Assembly (NCBI RefSeq): GCF_900100395.1
Contig: NZ_FNFB01000015.1
Coordinates: forward strand, 114,731 to 178,730
Reading direction: 5' to 3'
From: Nonomuraea maritima
GTDB taxonomy: Bacteria; Actinomycetota; Actinomycetes; Streptosporangiales; Streptosporangiaceae
DNA: 64,000 nucleotides
Under the pieces are notes generated by a model. It was not told the origin of the DNA and did not search any database. It saw only the letters and a program-made list of their open reading frames with translations. This document shows positions 32,775-41,929 of the stretch, in pieces; within the stretch, counting starts at the first letter, position 1; every line of letters begins with the position of its first letter. The position numbers were made by a program, and so were the translations under genes.

Positions 32775-34826
32775 ATGTCCGCAGGTTCCGCTGCTCACCG
32801 TCGCGCGGAGGCGCGATCGCTGCCGGCGGCGGCCGTCATCGACGCCGACGGCGTCGTGCTCGGCTGGACGCGGGCCGCGGAACGGCTTCTCGGTTACCGC
32901 CCGGCGGACATCGTGGGCCATTCCGCAGCGATCCTCCTCACACCCGGCGACCATGACGAGCGGCTCTCGTCGTGGGCCCGCGAGTACGGGCACCGCGACA
33001 GCTGGTCGGGCCTCGCCGAGGTACGCCACCGGAGCGGCGACCGGCTCGTCCTGCACCTGCAGGGCCACCGGCTCCCCGCGGCCGACGGACGCTCCGCATG
33101 GGTGCTGTCGGCGAACCCGGCCTCGATGAAGGCCGCCCTGGAACCGCTCGTGGAGCCGCTCGTCCAGCGTTCCCCCGTGGCGATCTGGATCTGGGACCGC
33201 GACCTGCGGTGTGTGTGGCGTAACGCGAAGGCGCGGCACTTCCACGAGGTCCTGAGCCTGTGCGGCGACGGTGAGGCGCCACCGGAGGAGCCGTTGCTGC
33301 ACCGCGACAGCCAGGTGGCCAAGTTGGTGCGCCAGGCACTCGAGGACGGCACCCCGGTGATCGACAACGAGGTGCGGCTTGCCGCGGTCGACGGCAGCAC
33401 GCGCACCCTGTCGATCTCGGTCTTCCGCCTCGACGACGTGGACGGGCTGCCCATCGGCGTCTGCTCGCTGGCCATCGACGTCACCCAGAGCATGGCCCGC
33501 GAGCGGGTCTCGCTGCTCGTCGAGGCGAGCACGTCCATCGGCACCTCGCTCGACGTGTGGCAGACCGCGCAGGAGCTCGCCCAGTTCGGCGTGCCCGACC
33601 TGGCCGACTACGTCGTCGTCGACCTGGTCGAGTCGGTGCTCCCCGAGTCGGTGCTCCCCGATGATGACGACCCCGACCGCCCGAGCGCCGAGACGTACAG
33701 TTCCGTCTTCCGCCGCGCCGGCATGGCGTCGAGCCGGCCGTCGGGTCCTCCCTCGCCGTGGGCGCGCGGCGAGGTCGTGTTCCTGCCGCCCGACTCGCCC
33801 TACACGGACGTGCTGGCCACAGGCTGCTCCTTCTTCGAGCCGGTGGTGGACACCTCGCCAGGAACCTGGATGGACCACGACCCGAAACGCGCGCGCGTGA
33901 CCCGGGAGGAGGGGATGCACAGCAGGATGGTGGTGCCGCTGCGGGCACGCGGCGAGACCCTGGGCGTCACCGCCTTCATCCGCAGCGCCAATCCGACCCC
34001 GTTCACCTGGGACGACCTGATCATCGCGGAGGAGTTCGTCGCCCGCGCCGCGCTCAGCCTGGACAGCGCGCGCCGCTACACCCGCGAACGCACCGCCGCG
34101 CTCGCGTTGCAGCACAGCCTGCTGCCGCGCCGGCTCTCCGGCGGCGACGTCATGGAGGTCGCCCACCGCTACCTGCCCTCCGGCACGCACAGCGGCGTCG
34201 GAGGCGACTGGTACGACGCGATCCCGCTGGACGACGGCCGGATCGCCGTCGTCGTCGGCGACGTGACCGGGCACGGCATCAACGCCGCGGCGTTGATGGG
34301 CCGGGTCCGCACCGCCGTCCGCACGCTCGCGTACCTGGGCATGCCGCCGTGCGAGCTGCTCGCGCGGCTCGACGTCCTGGTGGCGCAACTGCACGAGCAG
34401 GACGACGAGGGGGACGACAGCACACTCCTGTCCCGGAGCTCCACCTGCATGTACGCCGTCTACGACCCCGCCACCCGCCGCCTGTCCATGGCCACCGCCG
34501 GGCACCCGCCTCCCGTCGTCGTCCACCCGGACGGCGAGGCCGCGTTCCCTGAGCTGTTCGTCGGCCCTCCGGTCGGCCTGGCCCTCGGCTCGTACGCGTC
34601 CGTGGAGGTCGAACTGCCCGCGGGCACGGTGGTCGCCCTCTACACCGACGGGCTGATCGAGCGGCGCGACGACGACCTCGACGCCGGGATGGAACGCCTG
34701 CGCGAGGCTCTGGCGAGCCGGGTCGGCCTCCCGCTGGAGATCCTCTGCACGAGCGTGATCAACGCCATGGTGGGCGGCCGCGCCGCCGAGGACGACGTCG
34801 CCCTCCTGGTGATCCGCACCCGCTGA
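32775..34826 (+). CDS. PAS-GAF-SpoIIE (PP2C) phosphatase, paralogue B
   Basis: The 683-residue protein has the same layout as paralogues A and C: PAS (about 15-95), second PAS-like domain (about 105-240), GAF (about 245-420), PP2C/SpoIIE (about 445-680) with GVGGDWYDAI, VVGDVTGHG and DDVALLVIR. It contains an exact 15-bp duplication (33630-33644, 33645-33659) giving ESVLP twice, where A and C have it once. No good ribosome-binding site precedes ATG 32775. Its stop lies 1 bp from the convergent XRE gene. Presumed role: signal-dependent dephosphorylation of a STAS antagonist. Confidence 0.92.
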   Translation: MSAGSAAHRRAEARSLPAAAVIDADGVVLGWTRAAERLLGYRPADIVGHSAAILLTPGDHDERLSSWAREYGHRDSWSGLAEVRHRSGDRLVLHLQGHRLPAADGRSAWVLSANPASMKAALEPLVEPLVQRSPVAIWIWDRDLRCVWRNAKARHFHEVLSLCGDGEAPPEEPLLHRDSQVAKLVRQALEDGTPVIDNEVRLAAVDGSTRTLSISVFRLDDVDGLPIGVCSLAIDVTQSMARERVSLLVEASTSIGTSLDVWQTAQELAQFGVPDLADYVVVDLVESVLPESVLPDDDDPDRPSAETYSSVFRRAGMASSRPSGPPSPWARGEVVFLPPDSPYTDVLATGCSFFEPVVDTSPGTWMDHDPKRARVTREEGMHSRMVVPLRARGETLGVTAFIRSANPTPFTWDDLIIAEEFVARAALSLDSARRYTRERTAALALQHSLLPRRLSGGDVMEVAHRYLPSGTHSGVGGDWYDAIPLDDGRIAVVVGDVTGHGINAAALMGRVRTAVRTLAYLGMPPCELLARLDVLVAQLHEQDDEGDDSTLLSRSSTCMYAVYDPATRRLSMATAGHPPPVVVHPDGEAAFPELFVGPPVGLALGSYASVEVELPAGTVVALYTDGLIERRDDDLDAGMERLREALASRVGLPLEILCTSVINAMVGGRAAEDDVALLVIRTR

Positions 34827-34827
34827 G

Positions 34828-35655
34828 TCACTCGCCCGTCTCGGCCAGGCCGCGCAGCAGGTCGGACGACGGGGAGCCGGTCTGGGCGGTGTAGACGACG
34901 AGTTTGAGGTCGGGGTCGGCCGTCGGGGCGAACGACTCCCAGTTGAGCGTCATCGTGCCGACCTTGGGGTGGTGCATGCGTTTGACGCCGTACGTGCAGT
35001 ACGTGACCCGGTGCTCGGCCCAGTGCCGGACGAAGTCGGGGGAGTTCGCGGTCAGGTCGGCGACGAGTTCGGCCGGGCGCGGATTGCCGCCGGCCCGGCC
35101 GAGCGCCCCTCTGAGCCAGGCGGCGCACTCACCCGCGACGTCCTCCCAGTCGGGGAAGACGTCGCGGGCCGCGGGGTCGCAGAAGATCCAGCGGATCTCG
35201 TTGCGTTCGGCACGGGGCAAAGCGTCGAAGTCGGTGGTGATGGCCGTGGCCATCCGGTTGGCAGCCACGATGTCGAGGGCGTCGGTGAGCAGGAACGCCG
35301 GCACCGGGTCGAGCATCTCCAGCATCGTCCGCAGCGCGGCGCGCGGCTTGATCGGCTGGGCGGCGGGAGGGGTGTGTCGCCCGTTGACGAGTTCGCGCAG
35401 GTGGAGCCGTTCCTCGGGGTCGAGCCGCAGCACCCCGGCGACCGCCTCCAGCACCTGGGCGGAGACGTTGCCGACGCGCCCCTGCTCCATCCGGGTGTAG
35501 TAGTCGACGCTGACCCCGGCCAGCAGGGCGAGCTCCTCGCGTCGCAGCCCCTTCACGCGGCGGACGTCGGCCCGCGAGGGCAGTCCGACGTCGCGGGGCG
35601 TCACGCGGGCCCGTCGCGAACGCAGGAACTCGCGCAGCTGGTCTGGCCGGCTCAT
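34828..35655 (-). CDS. XRE-family regulator with MmyB-like ligand domain
   Basis: The 275-residue protein has an N-terminal helix-turn-helix at about 30-75 (VKGLRREELALLAGVSVDYY, RMEQGR) and a C-terminal MmyB/PAS-like domain (about 105-265; PAFLLTDALDIVAANRMA, then DLTANSPDFVRHW). This is a very common actinomycete family that often regulates an adjacent oxidoreductase gene in response to a lipid or small ligand. Here the nearest gene is PP2C B, convergent, and no divergent partner is obvious: the next gene (35707) runs in the same direction. Confidence 0.92.
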   Translation of the reverse strand: MSRPDQLREFLRSRRARVTPRDVGLPSRADVRRVKGLRREELALLAGVSVDYYTRMEQGRVGNVSAQVLEAVAGVLRLDPEERLHLRELVNGRHTPPAAQPIKPRAALRTMLEMLDPVPAFLLTDALDIVAANRMATAITTDFDALPRAERNEIRWIFCDPAARDVFPDWEDVAGECAAWLRGALGRAGGNPRPAELVADLTANSPDFVRHWAEHRVTYCTYGVKRMHHPKVGTMTLNWESFAPTADPDLKLVVYTAQTGSPSSDLLRGLAETGE

Positions 35656-35706
35656 GTGGTCGAGTATCCCATGTGCGGTCGTGAAGCCCCAGGTCGAACC
35701 CCCGTT

Positions 35707-36021
35707 TTACCGGGGTGAGTGGCCGCGCAGCCGCTCGCCGCAACCGGCCAGGCCCGCGGCGGAGGCGGCGTCCAGCAGCCGTAGTTCCTCGACGACCCGC
35801 TGGAGCCGGTCCACGGCGCTGAGCGTGCGGGCCAGCAGGCTGTCGAGGTCGATGTGCTCGGGGTGCAGGCGCGCCTCCTCCAGTTCCGTCCGCAGCGCCG
35901 CGAGCGGTGTCCGCAGCGCGTGGGCCGCGTCGCCGGCGAGCCGGCACTGTGCCTCCAGGACGAACGCCACGCGCTGTGCGATCTCGTCCGTCCGGCCTGG
36001 GTGTGTGGTGATGGCGTGCAC
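35707..36021 (-). CDS. HisKA-only protein (truncated sensor kinase)
   Basis: The 104-residue protein is essentially a histidine-kinase dimerisation/phosphoacceptor domain: DAAHALRTPLAALRTELEEA with the H-box His near 38, and a second helix RTLSAVDRLQRVVEELRLLD. The next 20 residues end in a stop, so there is no ATP-binding domain and no membrane segment. The GTG at 36021 follows GGAGGAGGG by 8 nt, a proper start that argues against simple decay. It could be a degraded kinase, a phosphotransfer protein or a competitor of a full-length kinase. No response regulator is nearby. Confidence 0.65.
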   Translation of the reverse strand: MHAITTHPGRTDEIAQRVAFVLEAQCRLAGDAAHALRTPLAALRTELEEARLHPEHIDLDSLLARTLSAVDRLQRVVEELRLLDAASAAGLAGCGERLRGHSPR

Positions 36022-36434
36022 GTGCGATGCCCTCCTCCGGTCGGCGCTCCGCGGGGCGGCCGCGGATGTCACTCATGGAAACACCGCATGACCTGTGGAA
36101 ACAGGGCCTGGACCAGCCCTTCGCAACCTAGGTCCGGCCAGTGCCACCTTCGGTGGCCGGCGGGCGTGTGACCGGCTCGCCGTCGCCCAGGTCGGTGCGC
36201 CGGTCACGCGCGGAAGGGACCGTTCCGACAGAACCCCCGACTGTCGCTGACTCGGGTGGCACCCGGCCCCTTCTTCAGGGAACCATCCGATCGGCCGGAC
36301 GCGCAGTGCCGAACGTGGCCCTGTCCACCCCAGGGTTGCCAACCCCACCTACCCTCACAAACCAGACAAAGAATCTTGGACTAGCGTGTATGTTTACGTA
36401 AACATCCACCGGGGGCGAACGAGCAGGAGTGGTA
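36022..36434. other. Upstream region of the GH42 gene
   Basis: This 413-bp divergent region holds an inverted repeat (36164-36176 with 36199-36211, 12 of 13 bp paired, 22-base loop) and the LacI operator at 36390-36405. TTGGAC (36376-36381) and TAAACA, 17 bp apart, could be a promoter overlapped by the operator. No gene is seen. Confidence 0.55.
36390..36405. promoter_or_regulatory. LacI operator O1 (GH42 promoter)
   Basis: ATGTTTACGTAAACAT is a perfect 16-bp palindrome, 29 bp before the GTG of the beta-galactosidase gene. The same sequence recurs at 41759 and 41835 beside the ABC transporter and LacI genes. Confidence 0.92.
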
Positions 36435-38480
36435 GTGACAGCAAATCAGGGGCCTCGCTGGCTGCGGTGGCCGTCGGAGTCGTCCCGCGGACGGCTCGGC
36501 TTCGGCGCCGACTACAACCCCGAACAGTGGCCTCGCGAGGTCTGGAACGACGACGTGCAGGCGATGCGCCGCGCCGGCGTGAACATCGTCTCGCTGGCCA
36601 TCTTCTCGTGGGCCAGGATCCAGCCGGGCGAGGACCGCTGGACGTTCGAGTGGCTCGACGAGATCATGGACCTGCTCCACGCGCACGGCATCGCCGTCGA
36701 CCTCGCCACCGCGACCGCCTCGCCGCCGCCCTGGCTGACCGCCAAGCACCCCGAGATCCTGCCCGTCGACCACGACGGCCGTACGCTGTGGCCGGGCGCC
36801 CGCCAGCACTGGCGCCCCACGTCGCCCGTCTTCAGGCAGTACGCCCTGCGCCTGGTCCGCGCCATGGCCGAGCGGTACGCCGACCACCCCGCCCTCGCCG
36901 CCTGGCACGTCTCCAACGAACTCGGCTGCCACAACGTCTACGACTACTCCGACGACGCCGCCACGGCCTTCCGCGCCTGGCTGCGCGCCAGGTACGGCAC
37001 GGTGGACGAGCTGAACCGGGCCTGGGCGACCGCGTTCTGGTCGCAGACCTACGGCGACTGGGACGAGATCCTGCCGCCGCGCCTGGCCGCGTCGTACCCG
37101 AACCCGACGCAGCAGCTCGACTTCAAGCGCTTCTCCTCCGACGCGCTCAAGGACCACCTGCGCGCCGAGCGCGCCGTGCTGGCCGAGCTGACGCCCGGCG
37201 TCCCGGTCACCACCAACTTCATGGTCATGGGCGAGACCAAGGGCATGAACTACGCCGACTGGGCACGCGAGGTCGACTTCGTGTCCAACGACCACTACGT
37301 GCTGCCGGGGCCGCAGGCGCGGGACGAGCTGTCGTTCTCGGCCAACCTGACCGGCAGGCTCGCGGGCGGGCAGCCGTGGTTCCTCATGGAGCACTCCACC
37401 AGCGCGGTCAACTGGCAGCCGATCAACGTCCCCAAGCGGCCCGGCGAGCTCGCCCGCGACTCGCTCACCCACGTGGCCCACGGCGCCGACGCGGTCTGCT
37501 TCTTCCAGTGGCGGCAGTCGGCCGGCGGCGCCGAGAAGTACCACTCGGCGATGGTGCCGCACGCCGGCACCGACAGCGAGGTCTTCCGCGACGTCGCCAA
37601 GCTGGGCGCCACCCTGGAGGCGCTCGCCCCCGTCGCCGGGACGCGGCGCCGCCGCGCCGCCGCCGCGATCGTCTTCGACTGGGACTCGTGGTGGGCGAGC
37701 GAGCTCGACTCCCACCCCACCTCCCGCCTGCGCTACCGGCAGGAGGCCCTCGACTGGTACTCCGCGTTCGCGAACGCCGGGGTGCGGGTCGACGTGATCA
37801 GCCCGGACGACGCGTTCGACCACTACGACCTGCTCGTCGCGCCGATCCTGCACGTGGTGCCAGGGACGCTCGCCGACCGGCTGAACACGTACGTGGCCGG
37901 CGGCGGACATCTCGTGGCGACGTACTTCTCCGGCATCGTGGACGAGAACGACCACGTGTGGCTGGGCGGCTACCCCGGCGCGCTGCGCGAGCTGCTCGGC
38001 ATCCGGATCGAGGAGTTCGGGCCGCTGCTCGACGGCGTGCGCGTGGACCTCGACCTCGGTGTGTCGGGGACGCTGTGGAGCGACCGGATCGACGTCGCGA
38101 CCGACGACGTCAAGGTGGTGGCGAGGTACACCTCGGGCGACTACACGGGCCGTCCCGCCGTCACCACGCGCCCGGTCGGCGCCGGTTCGGCGTCGTACGT
38201 CTCCACGAGGCTGGGCCGTGACGGGCTGGCTCCGGTGCTGGCCGCGCTGCTGGACGTGAGCGGGGTGCGCTCCGAGCTGCCGCCGGCCGCCGCCGGGTCG
38301 GTGGAGCTGACGATCCGCACCGGCGACGACGCCGACTACTGGTTCCTGATCAACCGCACCGACGACAGCGTCGAGCTGGGCGACCTGGAGGGCGAGGACA
38401 TTCTGGCGCCGTCCCTGGCCGCCGGTCCGACCCTGGCCCCCCGCGGGGTCCGGGTCCTGCGCCGCCCCCGCCGCGCCTGA
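36435..38480 (+). CDS. GH42 beta-galactosidase
   Basis: The 681-residue intracellular glycosidase (no signal peptide) should hydrolyse beta-D-galactosides taken up by the neighbouring transporter. The GH42 TIM barrel starts LGFGADYNPEQWP; the acid/base is Glu162 in HVSNELG and the nucleophile Glu319 in LMEHSTSAVNWQ. A trimerisation domain (about 395-610) and a C-terminal beta domain follow. GTG 36435 is chosen because AGGAG lies 5 nt upstream; GTG 36429 would leave no spacing. Controlled by operator O1. A strong shared terminator follows. Confidence 0.95.
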   Translation: MTANQGPRWLRWPSESSRGRLGFGADYNPEQWPREVWNDDVQAMRRAGVNIVSLAIFSWARIQPGEDRWTFEWLDEIMDLLHAHGIAVDLATATASPPPWLTAKHPEILPVDHDGRTLWPGARQHWRPTSPVFRQYALRLVRAMAERYADHPALAAWHVSNELGCHNVYDYSDDAATAFRAWLRARYGTVDELNRAWATAFWSQTYGDWDEILPPRLAASYPNPTQQLDFKRFSSDALKDHLRAERAVLAELTPGVPVTTNFMVMGETKGMNYADWAREVDFVSNDHYVLPGPQARDELSFSANLTGRLAGGQPWFLMEHSTSAVNWQPINVPKRPGELARDSLTHVAHGADAVCFFQWRQSAGGAEKYHSAMVPHAGTDSEVFRDVAKLGATLEALAPVAGTRRRRAAAAIVFDWDSWWASELDSHPTSRLRYRQEALDWYSAFANAGVRVDVISPDDAFDHYDLLVAPILHVVPGTLADRLNTYVAGGGHLVATYFSGIVDENDHVWLGGYPGALRELLGIRIEEFGPLLDGVRVDLDLGVSGTLWSDRIDVATDDVKVVARYTSGDYTGRPAVTTRPVGAGSASYVSTRLGRDGLAPVLAALLDVSGVRSELPPAAAGSVELTIRTGDDADYWFLINRTDDSVELGDLEGEDILAPSLAAGPTLAPRGVRVLRRPRRA

Positions 38481-38489
38481 CGAACACGA

Positions 38490-38525
38490 AGAACGGGCCT
38501 CACCCGGATGGGTGAGGCCCGTTCT
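38490..38525. terminator. Bidirectional terminator between GH42 and binding-protein genes
   Basis: A perfect 16-bp stem (AGAACGGGCCTCACCC with its complement) closes on a GGAT tetraloop, centred between the two convergent stops. It is the strongest hairpin of its kind in the window. Confidence 0.93.
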
Positions 38526-38531
38526 CTTGTG

Positions 38532-39872
38532 TCACTTGACGGTGAAGCCCTGCTCCTGGCCGTACTTCACGGACGCGTCCTGCCAGGCCTTCAGGCCCTC
38601 CGCGAGGGTCGCGGCGCCGGTGTAGGCCTTGCCGACGGTGTCATTGAAGATGCTGTTGGCGTACACCTGGTACGGCAGGTACGACCAGCCGGGCACGACC
38701 TCACCGGCCGACTCGGCGAGCACCTGGTTCACCTGCTGGTCGCCGAAGTACGGGAACTTCTTGTCCTTGAACTCCGGCGAGTTCAGCTCGGCGGTCGTGG
38801 CCGGGAACGCGCCGCCGTCGAGGCGGATCTTCACGCCCTCGTCCACGTCGGCGAACTTCAGGAACGCGTACGCGAGCGCCTTCGAGGAGCCGGCCTCGGG
38901 GATGACGAGGGAGCTGCCGCCGTTCTCGGCGGTGGCCTTGCCGCCGCTCTCCCACTGCGGCATGGGGGCGACCCGCCACTTGCCCTTGCCGGCGGCGACG
39001 CCGGTCTCGAAGTTGGCCGGCATCCAGGCGCCGATCACGAGCGTGGCGATCGTCCCGTCGCCGAGTCCCTTGTACCAGGCGTCGCTCCACGACGTGATGG
39101 GGGCGAGGAGCTTGCCGGAGATGAGCTGCTGCCAGGTCGAGGCGAACTTCTGCGTGCCGGCGTCGCCGAAGTTGACGGTGACGTCGGTGCCGTTCACCTG
39201 GTACGGCTTGCCGCCGGCCTGCCAGATCAGGCTGGTCGCGAAACCGGCGTCGCCGGTGTCGTTGGCGATGTACGCCTTGGGGTCGGCCTCGTGCAGCTTC
39301 TTGGCCGCCGCGACGTAATCGTCCCAGGTGGCCGGCACGTCGATGCCGTACTTGTCGAAGACTTCCTTGTTGTAGAACAGGGCCATCGGGCCGGAGTCCA
39401 TGGGCAGGCCGTAGATCCCCGAGCCGGAGTGCACGGAGTTCCAGGGGCCGGGCGTGAAGGTGCCCTCGAGCTTGTCGGCGCCGAACGCGGTCAGGTCGGT
39501 GACCGACTTGCTGAGTGCGAACTGCGGCAGCGCGAAGTACTCGACCTGCGCGACGTCGGGCACGCCCGAGCCAGCCTTGATCGCGTTCTGCAGGGCGGTG
39601 TACTGGTCCTTGCCGGTGCCGGCGTTGACCAGGTTGACCTTGACCTTCGGGTACTTCGTCTGGAAGTCGGCGACCACCTGCTTCAGGGTGGGCTCCCAGG
39701 CCCAGACCGTGAGGGTGCCGCCGGCGTCCAGCGCCGCCTGCACGTCACCGGCCGACGCGGTGGTGGCACCGCCGCCGCCCGAGTCGCCGCCGGAGGAGCC
39801 GCAGGCCGAGGCGAGCAGCGACAAGGACAACGCGGCGCCCACGAGGACGGTGCCGCGGCGGGTTACCTTCAT
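38532..39872 (-). CDS. Sugar ABC transporter substrate-binding lipoprotein
   Basis: The 446-residue exported protein has a signal peptide with lipobox LASAC (Cys about 24), a Ser/Gly linker, then GTLTVWAWEPTLKQVVADFQ, typical of family-1 sugar-binding proteins, and the middle marks PDVAQVEYFALP and GIYGLPMDSGP. AGGAAAGG precedes the ATG. It is the last gene of the permease operon, 32 bp after the second permease. It should deliver a galactoside to the permeases, given the shared LacI operators with GH42. Confidence 0.95.
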   Translation of the reverse strand: MKVTRRGTVLVGAALSLSLLASACGSSGGDSGGGGATTASAGDVQAALDAGGTLTVWAWEPTLKQVVADFQTKYPKVKVNLVNAGTGKDQYTALQNAIKAGSGVPDVAQVEYFALPQFALSKSVTDLTAFGADKLEGTFTPGPWNSVHSGSGIYGLPMDSGPMALFYNKEVFDKYGIDVPATWDDYVAAAKKLHEADPKAYIANDTGDAGFATSLIWQAGGKPYQVNGTDVTVNFGDAGTQKFASTWQQLISGKLLAPITSWSDAWYKGLGDGTIATLVIGAWMPANFETGVAAGKGKWRVAPMPQWESGGKATAENGGSSLVIPEAGSSKALAYAFLKFADVDEGVKIRLDGGAFPATTAELNSPEFKDKKFPYFGDQQVNQVLAESAGEVVPGWSYLPYQVYANSIFNDTVGKAYTGAATLAEGLKAWQDASVKYGQEQGFTVK

Positions 39873-39904
39873 GGATGTGCCTTTCCTATGTGCCTGGGCG
39901 GACG

Positions 39905-40816
39905 TCATTCCTTGACGCTTCCGGCCGCCAGGCCTGACTGCCAGTACCGCTGGAGCAGCAGGAACGCCACGATCAGCGGGATGATGGTGATGAGCGAGCC
40001 GGTGATCACGAGGTTGAAGATCGCCTCGCCGCCGCTGGTGGCGGCCTGGGCGTTCCACTGCTTGAGGCCGAGCGTGAGCGGGTACCACGCCGGGTCCTTC
40101 AGCATGATCAGCGGCAGGAAGTAGTTGTTCCAGGTCGCGACGACGGCGAACAGCAGCACCGTCACGATCCCGGGTGCGAGCAGCGGCAGGCTGATGCGGA
40201 AGAACGTCTGGAACTCGCGTGCCCCGTCCACGCGCGCCGACTCGAGGATCTCGTCGGGGATGGCGTCGGCCGCGTACGTCCACATGAGATAGAGCCCGAA
40301 CGGCGTGATCAGCGACGGGATGATGATCGCCCACGGCGTGTCCGTCAGGCCGACGTCCGAGAACATGAGGAACGTCGGCACGGCGAGCGCGGTCGGCGGC
40401 ACCGCGACGGCGCCGATGACGATCGCGAACACGGCCTTCTTGCCGGGGAAGTCGAACTTCGCCAGACCGTAGCCGGCGATGGTGGCGAGCAGGGTCGCGC
40501 CGCCCGCGCCGACGACCACGTACAGCAGCGTGTTGAGCAGCCAGCGGGTGAAGATGCCGTCGCCGTAGGTGAAGGTGCGGCCGATGTTGTCGAACAGCGC
40601 GAACTCGCCGTCGAACCACAGGCCGAACGAGCCGAGCAGACCGGCCTGCGTCTTGGTGGCGTTGATGACCAGCCAGGCCAGCGGGAGCAGCGTGTAGATC
40701 AGCATGAGCGCCGTCAGGACGGTCAGCGTGACGCTGCGCCGGTTGCGCAGCGGCTTCGCGCGGACCACCAGCGGGCGCGACGTCCTGCGGCTGGGCGCGG
40801 GAGTGGTGGCGGTCAT
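39905..40816 (-). CDS. Carbohydrate ABC permease, MalG-like
   Basis: The 303-residue inner-membrane protein has six predicted helices and the EAA loop ESARVDGAREFQTFFRISLP (about 205-225), which contacts the ATPase. The start ATG is 3 bp after the stop of the first permease, indicating coupling. It ends just before the binding-protein gene. No ATPase gene is present; actinomycetes commonly use a shared MsiK-type ATPase encoded elsewhere. Confidence 0.94.
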   Translation of the reverse strand: MTATTPAPSRRTSRPLVVRAKPLRNRRSVTLTVLTALMLIYTLLPLAWLVINATKTQAGLLGSFGLWFDGEFALFDNIGRTFTYGDGIFTRWLLNTLLYVVVGAGGATLLATIAGYGLAKFDFPGKKAVFAIVIGAVAVPPTALAVPTFLMFSDVGLTDTPWAIIIPSLITPFGLYLMWTYAADAIPDEILESARVDGAREFQTFFRISLPLLAPGIVTVLLFAVVATWNNYFLPLIMLKDPAWYPLTLGLKQWNAQAATSGGEAIFNLVITGSLITIIPLIVAFLLLQRYWQSGLAAGSVKE

Positions 40817-40818
40817 GG

Positions 40819-41736
40819 TCAGGCCCCCTTGCGCATGCCGCGGAGCTGGACGACGTAGGCGACGATCATGGTGATCACGCCCATGACGATGGCGACGGTC
40901 GCCGAGTAGTTGAACTGCTGACCGGCGAAGGACAGCGAGAAGGCGTACAGGTTCGGCGTGTACGACGTGGTGATCGAGTTCGGCGCGAGCACCTGGAGGA
41001 TGCTGGGCTCGTTGAAGAGCTGGAAGCTGCCGATGATGGAGAAGATCGTGGCGATCACGAGCGCTCCGCGCAGCGCCGGCAGCTTGATGGACCAGACGAT
41101 CCGCAGCTGGCTCGCGCCGTCCATCTCCGCGGCCTCGTACAGCGACGGGCTGACGACGCGCAGCGCGGAGTACAGGATCAGCATGTTGTAGCCGACGAAC
41201 TCCCAGGTCACGATGTTGCCGATGGAGGCGAGCACCAGGCCGGGCGACAGCGGGTCGGGCAGCGACCACCCGAGGGCGTCGTTGATGCTGCCGACGAGGC
41301 CGAACTGGCTGCCGTACATGAAGCCCCACATGAGGGTCGCGACCACGGCCGGGACGGCGTAGGGCAGGAAGACCGAGATGCGGAAGAAGCTCGTCCCGTA
41401 CAGGCGGCCGCTGTCGATGGCGAGGGCCACCAGCAGGGCGAGGAACAACATGATGGGCACCTGGACGACCAGGAAGAGCGCCACCCGGCCGACGGACGCC
41501 CACAGCAGCGGGTCGGTCAGTGCCTTGACGTAGTTGTCCAGGCCGACGAAGGCGGTGCCGCCCACGAGCTGCGTGCGGAAGAAGCTCAGATAGATCGCGT
41601 ACGCGATGGGTGCCAGAAAGACGACCGCGAACACCGCCATGAACGGCCCCACGAACCGCCAGCCCGTCCACGACCGCCGTTCGCGGGGCGCTGCCCGCCC
41701 GGTGTCCAGCGTGTTCGCCTGAACGGTTGCGACCAC
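40819..41736 (-). CDS. Carbohydrate ABC permease, MalF-like
   Basis: The 305-residue membrane protein has six predicted helices and the EAA loop EAAEMDGASQLRIVWSIKLP (about 205-225). The GTG start at 41736 follows GGAGGAG by 8 nt. It is the first gene of a permease-permease-binding protein operon and lies 23 bp downstream of operator O2, so the whole transporter should be under LacI control. Confidence 0.94.
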   Translation of the reverse strand: MVATVQANTLDTGRAAPRERRSWTGWRFVGPFMAVFAVVFLAPIAYAIYLSFFRTQLVGGTAFVGLDNYVKALTDPLLWASVGRVALFLVVQVPIMLFLALLVALAIDSGRLYGTSFFRISVFLPYAVPAVVATLMWGFMYGSQFGLVGSINDALGWSLPDPLSPGLVLASIGNIVTWEFVGYNMLILYSALRVVSPSLYEAAEMDGASQLRIVWSIKLPALRGALVIATIFSIIGSFQLFNEPSILQVLAPNSITTSYTPNLYAFSLSFAGQQFNYSATVAIVMGVITMIVAYVVQLRGMRKGA

Positions 41737-41758
41737 GGGTGCACTCCTCCCTTACCGG

Positions 41759-41774
41759 GTGTTTACGTAAACAT
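41759..41774. promoter_or_regulatory. LacI operator O2 (ABC operon promoter)
   Basis: GTGTTTACGTAAACAT matches O1 at 15 of 16 positions and contains the perfect core TGTTTACGTAAACA. It lies 23 bp upstream of the permease start. Confidence 0.9.
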
Positions 41775-41834
41775 AAGGCACAACCTGCAAAGGGCCGCAA
41801 ACCGGGTCCTTATTCCGAAATGATCAAAATGGTT

Positions 41835-41850
41835 ATGTTTACGTAAACTT
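41835..41850. promoter_or_regulatory. LacI operator O3 (lacI autoregulation)
   Basis: ATGTTTACGTAAACTT matches O1 at 15 of 16 positions. Its centre is 76 bp from that of O2 in the same divergent region, a spacing that would allow looping. It lies 80 bp before the LacI-family ATG. Confidence 0.88.
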
Positions 41851-41929
41851 CCGTGCGCGGTATGGTGGCACCGGCCACCACCACCGTCAAGGTCTCCGGA
41901 CGTCTTGCGGCTGTCCGGAAATCCGGTTC

